Shown here one piece after another: positions 43,579 to 52,985 of a DNA stretch of 64,000 nucleotides. The stretch lies in assembly GCF_014198245.1 (NCBI RefSeq), contig NZ_JACIHE010000016.1, positions 124,001 through 188,000 on the forward strand, given 5' to 3'. The stretch comes from Bradyrhizobium sp. cir1 (GTDB taxonomy: Bacteria; Pseudomonadota; Alphaproteobacteria; Rhizobiales; Xanthobacteraceae). The notes beneath the pieces are model-generated. The model saw only the letters and a program-made list of their open reading frames with translations, was not told the origin of the DNA and did no database searches. How positions within the stretch are numbered: position 1 is the stretch's first letter; each line of letters starts with the position of its first letter. The position numbers and the translations under genes are program-made.

Positions 43579-43719
43579 GTCGTCCCGGCCTAGTGCGCAA
43601 TTGCGCACGGGGGCCGGGACCCATAACCCCAGGGAGTAGTTGTAGCGCGAAGCCGCCCACCACGAGTCATCGCCAAACTCCTGCCGGTGGGCATGGGTCC
43701 CGGCCTGCGCCGGGACGAC
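43579..43719. repeat. Long palindromic repeat, family B (diverged)
   Basis: GTCGTCCCGG at the left and CCGGGACGAC at the right; inner GTGCGCAATTGCGCAC palindrome; CCATAACCCCAGGGAGTAGT and CTCCTGCCGGTGGGCATGGG arms. It separates convergent genes. Confidence 0.8.
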
Positions 43720-43722
43720 AAC

Positions 43723-45345
43723 TCAATGCTTCTGCCCGTACAGCACCGGCACCGCCGAATCCACGACCACCTCGACGAGGCTCGTGCCCTCGAACGCCAT
43801 CCCGCGTTTCAGCGCCTCGCCGAGTTCCGTCGCCTTGCTCACCCGCACCGCATCGCAGCCCATGCCTTCGGCGATCTTCACGAAATCGATCCCTGGCAGC
43901 TCCAGCCCCGGCACGTTCCTGACCTGCATCACCTGGCTGAACGAGCGCATCGCGCCATAGCCGGAATTGTTGATGACGACCACGGTCAGCGGCAGCTTGC
44001 GCTGCGCGGCGGTCCACAGCGCCTGGATCGAATACATCGCCGAGCCGTCGCCGATCAGGCAGACGGTGCGCTGTTTCGGCTTGCCCAGCGCCATGCCGAC
44101 GGCGGCGGGCAGACTATAGCCGAGACCGCCGCTCGCCATGGTGTAGAAGGAATCCTGGCCCCGCATCGGCAGGAACTTTTGCATCGCCGGCCGGTGTGAG
44201 GGCACTTCCTCGACCAGCGATGCGCCGTCAGGCATCGCCTGCGACAGCGAGTGCAGCAGGAATTCGACCGGCAGCGGATCGGCGGCCTGCGGCGCCGGCG
44301 GCAGCATGCGGCCCTTTGGCGTGGCGCGCTTGCTCTCGGGCAACAGATCCAGCAGCAGGCTCAGTGCCGGCTTCATCGTCGCGACAATGCTGGTGCCGAC
44401 CGGCGTCACCGCCGCCGCATCGGGATCGTCGGTGATCTGAAAAATCGTCGCGCCGCCATCGAAGATCGCGGCATGGCCCTCGACATGGAAGGTGAACACC
44501 GGCGCGCCGATGACGACGACGAGATCGTGCTCGCGCAGCGCATCGGACAGCTGCGCCGGCGATGCGTGCAGGAAGCCCGCAAATTGCGGATGCCGCTCGG
44601 GGAACGAGCAGCGTGCCGAGAACGGGCTGACCCAGACGCTGGCCTTGGCCTTCTCGGCCACGCGCACCATCAGATCGACCGCGCCGGCGCGGTCGACGCC
44701 GGGGCCGGCGACGAGGGCAGGGTGTTTTGCACAGCCGAGCGCTGCGACCAGCGCCTTCATCGCGTCAAGCTCGGGCCCGATCTCGCGGCTGACCTTGCGC
44801 GCCTCGACCGGCGCGCATGCGTGCGCCCAGTCGTCGATCGGGATCGACACGAAGGTCGGCCCGCACGGCGGCTGCATCGCGGTGTAATAGGCGCGCGCGA
44901 TCGCGGCCGGCACATCCTCGGGCCGCGCCGGCTCGACGCTGTATTTGACGTAAGGCCGCGGAAACTCGGAGGCGCGCTCGGCATAGAGAAACGCCTGCAA
45001 GGGGAGGATCGAGCGCGCCTGCTGGCCCGCGGTGATCACCAGCGGCGTCTGGTTGCGATGCGCGGTGTAGATGTTGCCGAGCGCGTTGCCGACGCCGGCC
45101 GCCGAATGCAGGTTGACGAAGCCGGCATTGCGCGTCGCCTGCGCATACCCGTCGGCCATGCCGACCGCACTCGCCTCCTGCAGCGCAAGCACGTAGTCGA
45201 TGTCATCAGGCCAGTCGCTCAGGAACGGCAGCTCGGTTGAACCAGGGTTGCCGAACACCCTGTCGATCCCGAAGGCGCGCAGCAGGTCGAGCGTCGCCTG
45301 CTTCACGGTGACGGACTTGCTGCCGGTCTTGCCGTTCTTGGCCAT
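43723..45345 (-). CDS. Benzoylformate decarboxylase-type thiamine-diphosphate enzyme
   Basis: The 540-residue protein keeps the residues that define benzoylformate decarboxylase: Ser36 (GNPGSTELPFL), Glu57 (LQEASAVGMADGY), His80 (NLHSAAGVGNALG) and His287 (VFTFHVEG), corresponding to Ser26, Glu47, His70 and His281 of the Pseudomonas enzyme, plus the thiamine/Mg segment beginning LIGDGSAMYSIQ and ending in VVVINNSG. It decarboxylates a 2-oxo acid, probably an aryl one, to an aldehyde. It lies downstream of an acyl-CoA operon but is separated from it by a repeat, and may have its own promoter. Confidence 0.9.
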   Translation of the reverse strand: MAKNGKTGSKSVTVKQATLDLLRAFGIDRVFGNPGSTELPFLSDWPDDIDYVLALQEASAVGMADGYAQATRNAGFVNLHSAAGVGNALGNIYTAHRNQTPLVITAGQQARSILPLQAFLYAERASEFPRPYVKYSVEPARPEDVPAAIARAYYTAMQPPCGPTFVSIPIDDWAHACAPVEARKVSREIGPELDAMKALVAALGCAKHPALVAGPGVDRAGAVDLMVRVAEKAKASVWVSPFSARCSFPERHPQFAGFLHASPAQLSDALREHDLVVVIGAPVFTFHVEGHAAIFDGGATIFQITDDPDAAAVTPVGTSIVATMKPALSLLLDLLPESKRATPKGRMLPPAPQAADPLPVEFLLHSLSQAMPDGASLVEEVPSHRPAMQKFLPMRGQDSFYTMASGGLGYSLPAAVGMALGKPKQRTVCLIGDGSAMYSIQALWTAAQRKLPLTVVVINNSGYGAMRSFSQVMQVRNVPGLELPGIDFVKIAEGMGCDAVRVSKATELGEALKRGMAFEGTSLVEVVVDSAVPVLYGQKH

Positions 45346-45388
45346 GGTTTCCGTCCCCTGTTGTTTATTGAAGGTAGCAGCCTCTTCC

Positions 45389-45475
45389 CGTCATTGCGAG
45401 GAGCCCTTGCGACGAAGCAATCCAGACTGTCTCCGTGGAGGGATTCTGGATTGCTTCGCTGCGCTCGCAATGACG
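45389..45475. repeat. Palindromic repeat, family A
   Basis: Left arm CGTCATTGCGAGGAGCCCTT variant, right arm GGATTGCTTCGCTGCGCTCG then CAATGACG. Orientation is inverted relative to the 7098 copy. Confidence 0.85.
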
Positions 45476-45494
45476 ACGGGGAGACAGCAGTGGC

Positions 45495-46346
45495 TCACCA
45501 CGCCGCCGTCCCCTTCATCGTCGGCTGCCCTTCCGCATTCGCGGTCCACAGCTCCATGCCCGCCTCGGTCTCATTGGCATTGACGGAGAACTCCGTCCCC
45601 TCAAACAGCGGCTGAAGCCCGCGATAGGTGAACTTCTTCGGCGCCTTGCCGCCGTGCAGCTTTGCCGCCATCTCGATGATCAGCGCCGCCTGCAACGGGC
45701 CGTGGAAGATCAGGCCCGGATAGCCTTCGACCTTGGTGACGTAGTCGCGGTCGTAGTGGATGCGGTGGCCGTTGAAGGTCAGCGCGGAATAGCGGAACAG
45801 CAGCACGGGATCGGACACGTGCGTCTCGCGGTGCTGAGCCTTCGGCGGCGGAGGCGGCGTCTTGCCGGCGGCGGGTGCACTGCTCGTCATCTCGCGATAG
45901 ACGATGTCCTGCCGCTCGCGGATGGCGATGCCGCGTGGGCAAGAGATGCTGTGCTCGACTGAGACGAAGCACAGCGTGCCGGTCGAGCCGGTCTTGACCT
46001 GCACGTCGGCGATGCGCGAGGTCCGCGTCGATTCATCGCCGACGCAGAGCGGCTGTAAAAATTCGATCTCGCCGCCGGCCCACATCCGGCGCGGCAGCGG
46101 CACCGGCGGCAGGAAGCCGCCGCGCGCGGGATGGCCGTCGGGCCCGAGCATCGACATCGGAAACACCGGCTGTGCCAGGCACCAGTGTACCGTGAACGGC
46201 GCAGCGTCGCCCTTTTTGGGCTCGCCGACCTCCTGGAACAGCGTCGCGCGCAGGCCCATCACGAGCTGCGCGGTGACGATGTCGGTGGCCTCCGTGCTGC
46301 GGCCGATCCATTGCCGCAAGTGATCGATGTCGAGCTTCTCGGTCAT
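45495..46346 (-). CDS. MaoC-like hydratase with FAS1-like dehydratase domain (mesaconyl-CoA hydratase type)
   Basis: The 283-residue protein has an N-terminal hotdog domain and a C-terminal MaoC-type hotdog with the catalytic Asp/His region FNGHRIHYDRDYVTKVEGYP (about 193-212). Relatives include mesaconyl-C4-CoA hydratase and HTD2-like enzymes. It hydrates or dehydrates an enoyl-/acyl-CoA. It is the last gene of the acyl-CoA dehydrogenase - CoA transferase - hydratase operon, 14 bases from the gene before. ATG at 46346 is the first in frame with this homology. Confidence 0.9.
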   Translation of the reverse strand: MTEKLDIDHLRQWIGRSTEATDIVTAQLVMGLRATLFQEVGEPKKGDAAPFTVHWCLAQPVFPMSMLGPDGHPARGGFLPPVPLPRRMWAGGEIEFLQPLCVGDESTRTSRIADVQVKTGSTGTLCFVSVEHSISCPRGIAIRERQDIVYREMTSSAPAAGKTPPPPPKAQHRETHVSDPVLLFRYSALTFNGHRIHYDRDYVTKVEGYPGLIFHGPLQAALIIEMAAKLHGGKAPKKFTYRGLQPLFEGTEFSVNANETEAGMELWTANAEGQPTMKGTAAW

Positions 46347-46360
46347 GACGCTTCGCTCTG

Positions 46361-47464
46361 TTATTTCTTGGATTGGCGACGTTCGCCGATCGCGGGCACG
46401 GCACCATAGCTGCGCGCCTCGCCGACGATGATCGGCGCCGGCGCGGGATAGCTGACGCGGCCGTTCGGCGTATCGACCTCGATGCGGCGCAGATGCGGGT
46501 GGTTGGTGAGGTCGGCCATGGTGTTGACCTCGGCAAAGGCGATGTCGGCATCCGACAGCCGCTTCAAGAGCTCGTCGCGCGTCATCCTGCCGAAGATGTC
46601 GGCGACGGTCTTGTCGGTGAAGTCGCGGTTGCGCACGCGCTCGACCATGTTGGCGACACGGGGATCGGCGGGCAGGTCCGGCTGATCCAGCACCTTTGCG
46701 CACAGCGTCTTCCACTCCCGCTCGCTCTGGATCGAGATCAGGATGTCCTTGCCGTCCTTCGAGGTGAATACGCCGTAGGGCGCGATCGAGGGATGGCGCA
46801 GGCCCATGCGCTTGGGCGGATTGCCGGCCTCGGCGTTGAGCAGCGGCACGGTACACCAGTCCGCCATCACGTCGAACATGGAGATGCGGATGTCACAGCC
46901 TTTGCCGGTGCGGCCGCGCGCGATCAGCGCTTCCAGGATGGCCGCATGCGCGGTGGCGCCGGTCGCAACGTCCACGATCGACATGCCGACGCGCGAGGCG
47001 CCGTCGGGATTGCCGGTGATCGAGGCCAGCCCGCTCTCGGCCTGGATCAGCAAATCGTAAGCCTTGCGGTGCGCATAGGGGCCTTCGTCGCCATAACCGG
47101 TGATCGTGCACGAGATCAGCTTGGGATAGTCCTTCAAGAGCCGCTCGCGCGAGAAGCCGAGCTTGTCCATCGAGCCGGGCTTGAGGTTCTGGATCAGCAC
47201 GTCGGCGCTGGCGATCAGCTTCTCCAGTTCGGCGCAGCCTTCTTTGGTGGCGAGATCGACCACCGCCGATTGCTTGCCGCGGTTGAGCCACACAAAGTAG
47301 CTGCTCTGGCCCTTGGCCGCCGCGTCATAGCCGCGGGCGAAATCGCCTTCCGGCCGCTCGATCTTGATCACCTCCGCGCCGGCATCGGCCAGGCGCGAGG
47401 AGCAGAACGGTGCCGCCACCGCCTGCTCGACCGCAATCACCCTGATCCCGTCAAGTGCGCCCAT
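46361..47464 (-). CDS. CaiB/BaiF (class III) CoA transferase
   Basis: The 367-residue protein starts MGALDGIRVIAVEQAVAAPF and has ADAGAEVIKIERPEGDFARG and catalytic Asp137 (KAYDLLIQAESG). It probably activates the pathway substrate by transferring CoA to it. GAGG lies upstream of the ATG at 47464, 10 bases past the acyl-CoA dehydrogenase stop, so the genes are co-transcribed. Confidence 0.93.
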   Translation of the reverse strand: MGALDGIRVIAVEQAVAAPFCSSRLADAGAEVIKIERPEGDFARGYDAAAKGQSSYFVWLNRGKQSAVVDLATKEGCAELEKLIASADVLIQNLKPGSMDKLGFSRERLLKDYPKLISCTITGYGDEGPYAHRKAYDLLIQAESGLASITGNPDGASRVGMSIVDVATGATAHAAILEALIARGRTGKGCDIRISMFDVMADWCTVPLLNAEAGNPPKRMGLRHPSIAPYGVFTSKDGKDILISIQSEREWKTLCAKVLDQPDLPADPRVANMVERVRNRDFTDKTVADIFGRMTRDELLKRLSDADIAFAEVNTMADLTNHPHLRRIEVDTPNGRVSYPAPAPIIVGEARSYGAVPAIGERRQSKK

Positions 47465-47474
47465 GATTGTTGCC

Positions 47475-48644
47475 TCAGTACGAGCGCGGCATGCCGAGCA
47501 CATGCTCGGCAACGTAGGACAGCACGAGGTTGGTCGAGATCGGCGCCACCTGATAGAGCCGCGTCTCGCGGAATTTGCGCTCGACGTCGTATTCCTCGGC
47601 GAAGCCGAAGCCGCCATGGGTCTGGATGCAGGCATTCGCCGCTTCCCAGGACGCGTCCGCCGCCAGCATCTTGGCCATGTTAGCCTCCGCGCCGCAGTCG
47701 AGCCCGGCCTCGTATTTGCGCGTGGCCTCCTTCACCATCAATTCGGCCGCGCGCATTGAAGCGTAGGCCTTGGCGATCGGGAACTGGATGCCCTGGTTCT
47801 GGCCGATCGGACGGCCGAAAACGCTGCGCTCCTTGGCATAGTTCGTCGCCTTGGCGATGAACCATTTGGCGTCGCCGACGCATTCGGCCGCGATCAGGAT
47901 GCGCTCGGCATTCATGCCGGAGAGGATGTAGCGAAAGCCCTTGCCTTCCTCGCCGATCAGATTCTCCGCCGGCACCTTCATGTCGGTGAAGAACACTTCG
48001 GTGGTGGCGTGGTTCATCATGGTGCGGATCGGGCGGATCTCGAGGCCATTGTTCTTGGCCTCACGCATGTCGACGATGAAGACCGACAGACCATCGGTAC
48101 GCTTCTTGGCCTGCTCCTTCGGCGTGGTGCGCGCCAGCAGCACCATCAGGTCCGAATGCTCGGCGCGGCTGGTCCAGATCTTCTGGCCGTTGACGATATA
48201 GCTGTCGTTGCCTTCCTTGCGCGCAAAGGTCTTCAGCGAGGAGGTGTCGGTGCCGCTGGTCGGCTCGGTGACGCCGAAGGCCTGCAGGCGCAATTCGCCG
48301 CTCGCAATCTTCGGCAGATACTTTGCCTTCTGCTCGGCATTGCCGTGCCGCAGCACCGTGCCCATCGTGTACATCTGCGCGTGGCAGCCGCCGCCGTTGC
48401 ACCCCGCGCGCTGGATCTCTTCCAGGATCGCCGCCGCGGCCGAGAGCTTCAGCCCCGCGCCGCCATACTCTTCCGGGATTAGCACCGAGAGGTAACCGGC
48501 CTCGGTCAGCGCATCGACGAAAGCCTTCGGGTAAGCCATCTCGCGATCGAGCTTGCGCCAGTATTCGCCGGGAAACTGCGCGCAGAGCTTTGCGACGGCT
48601 TCGCGGATGTCGGCGTGATCTTCGGTGTGGTGGTCTTCACTCAT
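47475..48644 (-). CDS. Acyl-CoA dehydrogenase
   Basis: The 389-residue protein shows the acyl-CoA dehydrogenase motifs GVTEPTSGTDTSSLKT (FAD/substrate loop, about 121), SYIVNGQKIWTSRAEHSD and IQTHGGFGFAEEYDVERKFR near the C-terminus. It heads the CoA operon, divergent from a LysR gene, so it likely performs the desaturation step before the MaoC-like hydratase. Substrate: an acid activated by the neighbouring CoA transferase, possibly a methyl-branched or dicarboxylic acid (inference). Confidence 0.94.
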   Translation of the reverse strand: MSEDHHTEDHADIREAVAKLCAQFPGEYWRKLDREMAYPKAFVDALTEAGYLSVLIPEEYGGAGLKLSAAAAILEEIQRAGCNGGGCHAQMYTMGTVLRHGNAEQKAKYLPKIASGELRLQAFGVTEPTSGTDTSSLKTFARKEGNDSYIVNGQKIWTSRAEHSDLMVLLARTTPKEQAKKRTDGLSVFIVDMREAKNNGLEIRPIRTMMNHATTEVFFTDMKVPAENLIGEEGKGFRYILSGMNAERILIAAECVGDAKWFIAKATNYAKERSVFGRPIGQNQGIQFPIAKAYASMRAAELMVKEATRKYEAGLDCGAEANMAKMLAADASWEAANACIQTHGGFGFAEEYDVERKFRETRLYQVAPISTNLVLSYVAEHVLGMPRSY

Positions 48645-48769
48645 GGCGTTTCCCGTATCTAGCGGCAGTTAAGATAACGCCGGCCGATCCTCAGGCGTTG
48701 TGAAAACAACGCCCGCCCCCTATGCTCATTTGTTATAGCGTATGGAGTAGCCTTCCAGGATTGGCAAGC

Positions 48770-49690
48770 ATGGATTTCCGGCAGCTCAGGACCTTCAGTT
48801 GCGTGGCGGAGCTCGGGAGCCTGTCCAAGGCCTCCGACACGTTGCGCGTGGCGCAGCCGGCGCTCTCCAGGCAGATCAAGCTGCTGGAACACGAGCTGCG
48901 CACCGAGCTGTTCACCCGCAATGGCCGCGGCATGGTGCTGACCGATGCCGGCCGGCTCCTGCTCGCGCGCACCTCCGGCATCGTGCGGCAGATCGACCAG
49001 ATCCGCGACGACATCCAGTCGGCCAAGGGGCCGCCGTCGGGCCAGGTCGTGCTTGGCCTGGTTCCAACGGTGAGCTGTGTATTGTCGGCGCGCTTTGCGC
49101 GGCGCTGCGTCGAAAAGTTTCCCGGCATCTCGCTGCGCATCGTCGAGAGCTACAGCGGCCATCTGGTCGAATGGCTGCATCGCGGCGAGATGGATCTCGC
49201 CATCCTCTACGGCCGCTCGGCGGATCTGCATCTCAACGTGCAGAGTCTCGGTCGCGACAACATCGTCGCGGTCGGCCCGGACGGCTGCGGCCTTGCGCGC
49301 AAGAAGAGCGTCGACATCGGCTGGCTGCTCCGGCAACGCCTGGTGCTGCCCAGTCATTCCCATGGCCTCCGCGCGCTGATCGAGCACGCCGCCGCCCAGC
49401 GCAAGATCAAGCTCGACGTCCAGCTGGAAGCGGATTCGTTCCGGGTGCTAACGAGCCTCGTCGAGGAAGGGCTCGGCTTTGCGCTGCTGCCGCCCTCGTC
49501 GGTCCATGGCGAGGTCGCGGAGGGGCGGCTGGAAACCACCGCCGTGTCGAAGCCGATGACGCGCGAGCTCATTTTCGCCTCTCCAATCGACCGCCCGGCC
49601 TCGACGGCGTCGCTGGCCGTCACCGCGCTCCTGCGCGAGGAAGTCGCCGCCTGCCGCAAGGAAGGCGTGTGGGACATCAGGCTGAGTTAA
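48770..49690 (+). CDS. LysR-type transcriptional regulator
   Basis: The 306-residue protein has an N-terminal helix-turn-helix (MDFRQLRTFSCVAELGSLSK ... AQPALSRQIKLLEHEL) and a periplasmic-binding-like effector domain (about 92-295). It is divergent from the acyl-CoA operon, with 125 bases between, the usual arrangement for a LysR activator. The ATG at 48770 is used since the HTH begins there. The promoter-proximal stretch CATTTGTTATAGCGTATGG (about 48727) is A/T-rich and could be a -10 region or LysR site. Confidence 0.94.
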   Translation: MDFRQLRTFSCVAELGSLSKASDTLRVAQPALSRQIKLLEHELRTELFTRNGRGMVLTDAGRLLLARTSGIVRQIDQIRDDIQSAKGPPSGQVVLGLVPTVSCVLSARFARRCVEKFPGISLRIVESYSGHLVEWLHRGEMDLAILYGRSADLHLNVQSLGRDNIVAVGPDGCGLARKKSVDIGWLLRQRLVLPSHSHGLRALIEHAAAQRKIKLDVQLEADSFRVLTSLVEEGLGFALLPPSSVHGEVAEGRLETTAVSKPMTRELIFASPIDRPASTASLAVTALLREEVAACRKEGVWDIRLS

Positions 49691-49824
49691 ATGCCCTTGT
49701 GTGGTAGAACAGCTGCGCGCCGCGTTGCCTTCGCATCTGGCGCGACCTGTCATGCCAGAATTTTATAGCTGGGAAGGTGTGATAGCGGAGCGTTAGGGGC
49801 GTGCTCCCAGCCCCACCCTCGGTG

Positions 49825-49925
49825 TCATTGCCCGCGAAGGCGGGCAATCCAGTATTCCAGAGGCCGCACGGCTAGAACCGAGAAGCCGCGGCGTACTGGA
49901 TGCCCCGCCTTCGCGGGGCATGACA
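49825..49925. repeat. Palindromic repeat, family C (diverged)
   Basis: GTCATTGCCCGCGAAGGCGG plus GCAATCCAGTATTCC at the left, GTACTGGATGCCCCGCCTTC and GCGGGGCATGACA at the right. It lies between convergent genes in the 49691-49973 gap, which holds nothing else evident. Confidence 0.8.
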
Positions 49926-49973
49926 GCGGAGTTTGGAGAGGCGCCTTGGCTCAGGGCACTCCACAGAACGAGC

Positions 49974-51248
49974 TTACCCCGGAATCCTCACCGGCAGCGA
50001 CTCATACCCCTTGATGAAGCTCGAATAGATCCGCTTGGGGTCGCCGACCACCTCGATGCGGTCGAACCGCTTCAGCATCTCCTCCCAGACGATGCGCAGC
50101 TGCAGTTCGGCGAGGCGCATGCCGACGCAGCGGTGGATGCCGAAGCCGAAGGAGAGATGCGTGCGCGGGCGCGGGCGGTCGATGATGAAATCGTTCGGCT
50201 GCTCGAACATCTCCTCGTCGCGGTTGCCGGAGACATACCACATAACGACGCGGTCGCCCTTCTTGATCTGCCTGCCGCCGATCTCGGTATCCTCTAGCGC
50301 GGTGCGCCGCATATGCGCCAGCGGCGTCTGCCAGCGGATCACCTCCGGCACCATGGAGTCGATCATTTCAGGATTGGCGCGGAGCTTGTCGTACTGGTCC
50401 GGGTTCTCGTTCAGCGCCAGCACCGAGCCGGTCATGGTGTTGCGCGTGGTGTCGTTGCCGCCCACGATGAGCAGGATGATGTTGCCCATGAGGTTGTCGG
50501 GGTCCATGTGGCGCGTGGCGTCGTTATGGGCCATCAGCGACAACAGGTCGTTGCGCGGCGCGGAGTTGACCCGCTCGTTCCACAGCTTGGACATGTAGGC
50601 GTAGCATTGGTCCATCTCGCGGCGGCGCTCCTCGGCCGAGGCGACGATGCCGCTCTTGGGCAACGCGGTGGAGACGTCGGACCAGCGCGTCAGCTTGCGC
50701 CGCTCCTCCCAGGGGAAGTCGAACAGGGTCGCCAGCATCTGCGTCGTCAGCTCGATCGAGACGCGCTCAACGAAATTGAAGGTCTCGTTGCGCGGCAGAT
50801 TGTCCAGCACGGTCTGCGAACGCTGGCGGATCAGCTTTGCCAGCTCGTCCAGGTGTGTCGGCGTGAACATCGGCGACACCGTCTTGCGCTGCGCGGAGTG
50901 CCGCGGCTGGTCCATCGCGATGAAGCTCGGATAGTCGTAGCCTTCCGGCACGTCCCGGATCGAGATGCCGCCGAGCGTGGAGTCCGACGAGAAGATGCCG
51001 TGATTGGTGTCGACATGCATGATGTCATTGTATTTCACCACCGACCAATAGGGCTCGATCGGTGCATTGGTGCAGTAGTGCACCGGTTCTTCGTTGCGCA
51101 GCCGCTCGAACCACGGCCACAGCGTGTCGTCCTGGAACAGCCGTGGCGCGCCGGGATGGAATTGCGACAGCGGCGTCGCATAGGCCTCCTCGCGCGCCCT
51201 GCGCATGCGTTCGGCCTTGTCCACTTTAGCCGGCGCTTGGATGTTCAT
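49974..51248 (-). CDS. Cytochrome P450, CYP153-like (copy 1, downstream)
   Basis: The 424-residue soluble P450 has the I-helix LLIVGGNDTTRNTMTGSV (about 265), the ExxR in PEVIRWQTPLAHMRRT and the haem loop FGFGIHRCVGMRLAE with Cys374. The GGNDTTRNTMTG and SFGFGIHRCVG forms are typical of the CYP153 family, whose members hydroxylate the ends of alkanes, fatty acids and terpenes. No ferredoxin or ferredoxin-reductase gene is next to it, so redox partners are encoded elsewhere. It follows a related P450 with a repeat between. Confidence 0.93.
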   Translation of the reverse strand: MNIQAPAKVDKAERMRRAREEAYATPLSQFHPGAPRLFQDDTLWPWFERLRNEEPVHYCTNAPIEPYWSVVKYNDIMHVDTNHGIFSSDSTLGGISIRDVPEGYDYPSFIAMDQPRHSAQRKTVSPMFTPTHLDELAKLIRQRSQTVLDNLPRNETFNFVERVSIELTTQMLATLFDFPWEERRKLTRWSDVSTALPKSGIVASAEERRREMDQCYAYMSKLWNERVNSAPRNDLLSLMAHNDATRHMDPDNLMGNIILLIVGGNDTTRNTMTGSVLALNENPDQYDKLRANPEMIDSMVPEVIRWQTPLAHMRRTALEDTEIGGRQIKKGDRVVMWYVSGNRDEEMFEQPNDFIIDRPRPRTHLSFGFGIHRCVGMRLAELQLRIVWEEMLKRFDRIEVVGDPKRIYSSFIKGYESLPVRIPG

Positions 51249-51278
51249 GGTTGTGGCTCCAGTTGGTTCTTCCTTTGC

Positions 51279-51420
51279 CTCTCCCCGCTTGCGGGGAGAG
51301 GCCGGATCGCATCGTTAGATGCGATCCGGGTGAGGGGGACTCTCCACGATTCGGCTGTCACCGTCCCCGTGGAGACTCCCCCTCACCCCGACCCTCTCCC
51401 CGCAGGCGGGGAGAGGGGGG
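51279..51420. repeat. Inverted repeat, family E, between the two P450 genes
   Basis: CCTCTCCCCGCTTGCGGGGA then GAGG at the left, CCCTCTCCCCGCAGGCGGGG at the right, and GGTGAGGGGGACTC / GACTCCCCCTCACC as inner arms. It interrupts the P450 tandem and could stop or pause transcription. Confidence 0.85.
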
Positions 51421-51425
51421 GTCTT

Positions 51426-52691
51426 CTACGCCGCAATCTTCACCGGCAACGTCTCAAGTCCCTTCACGAAACTCGAATAGACCCGCTTCGGTTCGCCGAC
51501 CACGTCAATATGGTCGAAGCGCTTCAGAATCTCCTCCCAAATAATCTTGAGCTGGAGTTCAGCAAGCCTGAGGCCGACGCAGCGGTGGATGCCGAAGCCG
51601 AAGGAGAGATGCGTGCGCGGCCGGGCGCGGTCGATGATGAAATCGTAAGGTTTCTCGATCGCCTCTTCGTCCCGGTTGCCCGAGACGTACCACATCACGA
51701 CCTTGTCACCTTTCTTGATCTGCTTGCCGCGGAACTCGAAGTCAGCGAGCGCGGTGCGCCGCATATGCGCCAGCGGCGTCTGCCAGCGGATCACTTCGGG
51801 GACGAAACTGTCGAGCAAGGCGGGGTTCTCGCGCAGCTTGCGATATTGCTCCGGATGTTGGCTCAGCGCGAGAAGCGAGCCCGACATGGTGTTGCGCGTG
51901 GTGTCGTTGCCGCCGACGATCAAAAGGACGAGATTGCCGAGGAAGTTCTTCGCGTCCATGTCGCGCGTGGCGGCGCCATGCGCCATCATGGAGAGCAGGT
52001 CGCTCTTCGGCGGCTGCTCGCTGCGCTCCTTCCACAGCCGCGCAAAATAGGCCGCGCATTCCGTCAGCTCGGCCTGCCGCTCGTCCTCGGTGGCGACGAG
52101 GCCATCGGGGCCGGGGATGGTGGTGGCGATATCCGACCAGCGCGTCAGCTTGCGGCGGTCCTCCCACGGGAAGTCGAACAGCACCGCGAGCATCTGCGTG
52201 GTGAGCTCGATCGAGACGCTGTCGACCCAGTCGAACACCTCGCCGCGGGGAAGATTGTCCAGGCACTCCGCCGAGCGCTTGCGGATGTTGAGCGCGAGAT
52301 TGTCCAGGTGCGTCGGCGTGAACATCGGCGCCACGGTCTTGCGCTGCGCCGCATGGCGCGGTGGGTCCATCGAGATGAAGCTCTCGCGGCGCAGATCCGG
52401 GTCGATGTCGCGGATGGTGATGCCGCCGAGCGCGGAGGCCGAGGAGAACACCGAATGGTTGGTCTCGATCTCCATGATGTCGTTGTAACGCGTCACCGAC
52501 CAGTACGGCCCGAACATCGAGTCCTTGCAGTAGTGCACGGGATCTTCCCGGCGCAGGCGATCGAAATAGGGCCAGAACGTATCGGTCCTGAACAGTTCCG
52601 GATCGCCCGGATCGAACTGCTCCAGCGGCAATGACGACGCGCGCTCGCGAAGTGCGTCGAGCTTGGACGCGTTCTCGATGGTCCCATGCAT
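51426..52691 (-). CDS. Cytochrome P450, CYP153-like (copy 2, upstream)
   Basis: The 421-residue P450 is clearly homologous to the downstream copy along its length: I-helix LLIVGGNDTTRNTMSGSLLA, ExxR in PEVIRWQTPLAHMRRT, and haem loop FGFGIHRCVGLRLAE with Cys371. The N-terminal 60 residues and the F/G region (ATTIPGPDGLVATEDERQAE) differ most, which would change substrate access. GGGAGAAC precedes the ATG at 52691. It is probably an old tandem duplication with divergence in substrate range. Confidence 0.92.
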   Translation of the reverse strand: MHGTIENASKLDALRERASSLPLEQFDPGDPELFRTDTFWPYFDRLRREDPVHYCKDSMFGPYWSVTRYNDIMEIETNHSVFSSASALGGITIRDIDPDLRRESFISMDPPRHAAQRKTVAPMFTPTHLDNLALNIRKRSAECLDNLPRGEVFDWVDSVSIELTTQMLAVLFDFPWEDRRKLTRWSDIATTIPGPDGLVATEDERQAELTECAAYFARLWKERSEQPPKSDLLSMMAHGAATRDMDAKNFLGNLVLLIVGGNDTTRNTMSGSLLALSQHPEQYRKLRENPALLDSFVPEVIRWQTPLAHMRRTALADFEFRGKQIKKGDKVVMWYVSGNRDEEAIEKPYDFIIDRARPRTHLSFGFGIHRCVGLRLAELQLKIIWEEILKRFDHIDVVGEPKRVYSSFVKGLETLPVKIAA

Positions 52692-52985
52692 GACCGTTCT
52701 CCCTGGCGTTCTTCCGCGCGTCTTTTTCTGAATTCTGCGCTGCGGTATTTGATTTGCAATTACAGCCCGTTGTCCGCGCCGGAGCAAGGGAGAGTTTTGC
52801 CACATCCAACCTTTGCGAGAGGGGCGACGGGATCGCACCAGCGTGACCTGCCGCACGCCGTCCGATCTGAAATCATGCAAGAAATCGACCGAAATCGGGG
52901 CAAATCGAACCCGCCCATCTTGGGGATCGACCAATCTCTGATCTATAGTTTGACCGCAGCAGATGCGCACCCCGAGGTTGCCGCC

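Noticed and set aside
50313..52634. Plus-strand frame of over 770 codons opposite the P450 tandem
   Set aside because: Antisense composition (His/Arg/Ala/Val-rich); the P450 genes have complete motifs on the other strand.
52686..52985. An upstream extension of the DUF898 gene by 100 codons
   Set aside because: The extra residues overlap the P450 start region, have no family homology and no ribosome site; the GTG at 52986 has GAGG upstream.
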